The position numbers and the translations under genes were made by a program. The notes under the pieces are model-generated. The model was not told the DNA's origin. It searched no databases and saw only the letters and a list, made by a program, of their open reading frames with translations. This document shows, piece after piece, positions 25,693 through 27,097 of a stretch of 27,097 nucleotides of DNA. Each line of letters starts with the position of its first letter. Position 1 is the stretch's first letter. Source of the DNA: JAIQFR01 sp041494445 (lineage in GTDB: Bacteria; Acidobacteriota; Polarisedimenticolia; Polarisedimenticolales; JAIQFR01). The stretch covers positions 1-27,097 of the forward strand of contig JBGQAU010000036.1 in assembly GCA_041494445.1 (NCBI GenBank), read 5' to 3'.

Positions 25693-27097
25693 TCAGAACG
25701 TCTCGTGAGTGGAGACGAGGAACTGGACCCGCCGGATCGTCGGGTCTCCGTCCATCGGGAACGCCACGTCGACATGGGCCATCGCCGCCTTCGCGGAGCG
25801 GCTCGACGCGAGCCTGAGCCCGAGTCCGGCGTCCTTCAGGACGCCCAGGTCCCGCCGATCCGGCGCGCCGGCGAACCAGGCTCTCCCGGCGTCGAAGAAC
25901 ACCGCTCCCCCGACGCGGAAGAGCTTGAGGACGTGCCAGTCGGTGTAGAACCGCTGCTCGACGGTCAGCAGGATCCTGCGGTCGCCGTCCTGGTACCGCA
26001 GGGGGTAGCCGCGGAGCCCGTTGTCGCCGCCGAGCAGCAATTGCTTCTCCCGGTCCAGACGATACGCCATGTCCGCGCGGAACGACGCGTAGAACAGGTG
26101 GCGCCCGAAGTCGCGCACGAAGTACCGGGTGCCGAAGCCCGCCACCGTGTTCTCGAAGCCGTCGCTCGATCGGCGGCCCGACAAAATTCCCGACATGAGC
26201 ATCATCCGCCCGGGGCGCGGGGCGAGCCCGATCCCGTACGATCCTTCGAAGATCGCCCGGCCCAGGTCCGAGCCGAATGCAGGGGCGGCCCACCCGAGCA
26301 ACGCATGTCCCTCGTGCGCCAGATTGAGATCCTCGGTTCGCTGGATCTTGTCCAGGTCGTGAGCCGTGATGAAACCATCCTGCACCGAGTCGAACGCAAT
26401 CCACGGGTAGGAAAGCGTCCGGTTCACGGGGAACGAGGGGGGCGGGACTTCGCCGGGCGCGAGCCCGAAGGTGTGTCGGTCGAAGGTGAATCCGGCGCTC
26501 AGGCGCTGGGCCCGTGCGTCCATGAGTCCGCGCGAGAACCCGGCGTACGCCGAGATGGTGTCGGTCATGTGGCGGAAGCGAGCGGTCGCGTGACCCAGGT
26601 CGTACAGCGGATCCACCCGGTCATTCCGGTAGGACGAGATCCCCGCGGCCCACCTCGTGTCCAGTGCGAAGAAGGGGCGCTCCACCGAGGCGGAGCGTGC
26701 CTGCCCGTCGCTGTTGTTCGCATAGGACAGCGTCATCTGCGCGCGACTTCCCAGCAGCCCTGGGTCGCCGTAGGCGTAGATCTGCGAGACCCGGTCCACG
26801 TCCTTCGAATGCTGGACAGAAAGGCTCTTTCCAAACCCCAGGAGGTTCGTCTCCTCGATCCCGACCTGAAACCGGTTGACCCCGCCTTTCCGCCCCAAGT
26901 TCACCCCTGCCTTGAGCGTCCAGACATCCCGGGTCTCCACCTCGACCTCCACCCGTCCTCCCTCGTACCCGACGGGGTGGATCCGTGCGTCGTAGAGGAA
27001 GCCGAAGCTCCGGAGGAGCCGCTCGGATTCCTCGAGGATCCGTCGCGAGTACGGGTCCCCCTCCTTGAACAGCAGCCGCCGCCGGATCACCGACTCC
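25693..27097 (-). CDS. Omp85/BamA-superfamily outer-membrane protein, C-terminal part (cut by window edge)
   Basis: The frame is open to the right edge, so at least 467 residues are visible and the N-terminus is missing. It begins in a POTRA domain (SVIRRRLLFKEGDPYSRRILEESERLLRSFGFLYDARIHP and a VEVEVETRDVWTLKAGV strand) and continues as a 16-strand-type barrel. The conserved barrel motif is GGDNGLRGYPLRYQDGDRRILLTVEQRFY, equivalent to VRGF/Y. The last residue is phenylalanine (STHETF), the beta-signal for insertion by BAM. It could be BamA itself, TamA or another paralogue; the short distance from a single POTRA to the barrel and the divergent barrel make a paralogue more likely than BamA. 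A GTG at 27090 is in frame but internal to the POTRA domain. Confidence 0.85.
   Translation of the reverse strand, partial: ESVIRRRLLFKEGDPYSRRILEESERLLRSFGFLYDARIHPVGYEGGRVEVEVETRDVWTLKAGVNLGRKGGVNRFQVGIEETNLLGFGKSLSVQHSKDVDRVSQIYAYGDPGLLGSRAQMTLSYANNSDGQARSASVERPFFALDTRWAAGISSYRNDRVDPLYDLGHATARFRHMTDTISAYAGFSRGLMDARAQRLSAGFTFDRHTFGLAPGEVPPPSFPVNRTLSYPWIAFDSVQDGFITAHDLDKIQRTEDLNLAHEGHALLGWAAPAFGSDLGRAIFEGSYGIGLAPRPGRMMLMSGILSGRRSSDGFENTVAGFGTRYFVRDFGRHLFYASFRADMAYRLDREKQLLLGGDNGLRGYPLRYQDGDRRILLTVEQRFYTDWHVLKLFRVGGAVFFDAGRAWFAGAPDRRDLGVLKDAGLGLRLASSRSAKAAMAHVDVAFPMDGDPTIRRVQFLVSTHETF

Overview
The window is a GC-rich (by eye around 70%) bacterial chromosome segment packed with conserved housekeeping genes. 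An Omp85-family outer-membrane barrel ending in phenylalanine indicates a diderm. RNase Y, the HpnCDE squalene route and no N-terminal membrane systems of Gram-positive type would fit Acidobacteriota, Myxococcota or a related lineage; I cannot fix the phylum from sequence alone. There is no sign of prophage, plasmid, CRISPR array, integrase or intact insertion sequence, and no tRNA or rRNA.

Left part (1-7354, mostly + strand): the end of pgpA, then ribF, tmk and holB joined by 4-base ATGA/ATGA/GTGA overlaps, meeting a convergent rlmD whose stop shares a CTAG with the holB stop. A gene-free stretch of about 800 bases (4448-5243) follows. It starts with a TTGACA box, holds a 27-position stem and several further hairpins, and ends in a textbook + strand terminator: the best candidate in the window for an undescribed structured RNA. 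Then nnrD (NAD(P)HX repair) and tsaE (tRNA t6A) run to a stop overlap with guaB.

Middle part (7351-14464, - strand): guaB, secA, a small S24/S26 signal-peptidase-like gene, cysE and a NicO/UreH-like metal transporter with a histidine-rich loop. The guaB leader carries a 93-base REP-type palindrome with a third partial copy at its promoter. Two other intergenic gaps hold strong palindromes, one of them a probable - strand terminator.

Right-middle part (14505-21700, - strand): a long apparent operon reading typA, an MBL-fold hydrolase, rny (RNase Y), hpnC, hpnD, hpnE, with start/stop overlaps at three of the junctions. HpnD, HpnC and HpnE together turn farnesyl diphosphate into squalene. typA has a plausible promoter whose transcript would begin directly with a terminator-like hairpin and U8 tract.

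Right part (21877-27097): a + strand gene fusing TPR-like repeats to a minimal zincin metallopeptidase, facing a - strand cluster read from the right edge: an Omp85 protein (cut by the window edge), a DEDDh exonuclease, a gamma-carbonic-anhydrase-like hexapeptide protein, nrnA (DHH phosphoesterase) and an ElbB-like protein that appears to have lost its nucleophile cysteine.
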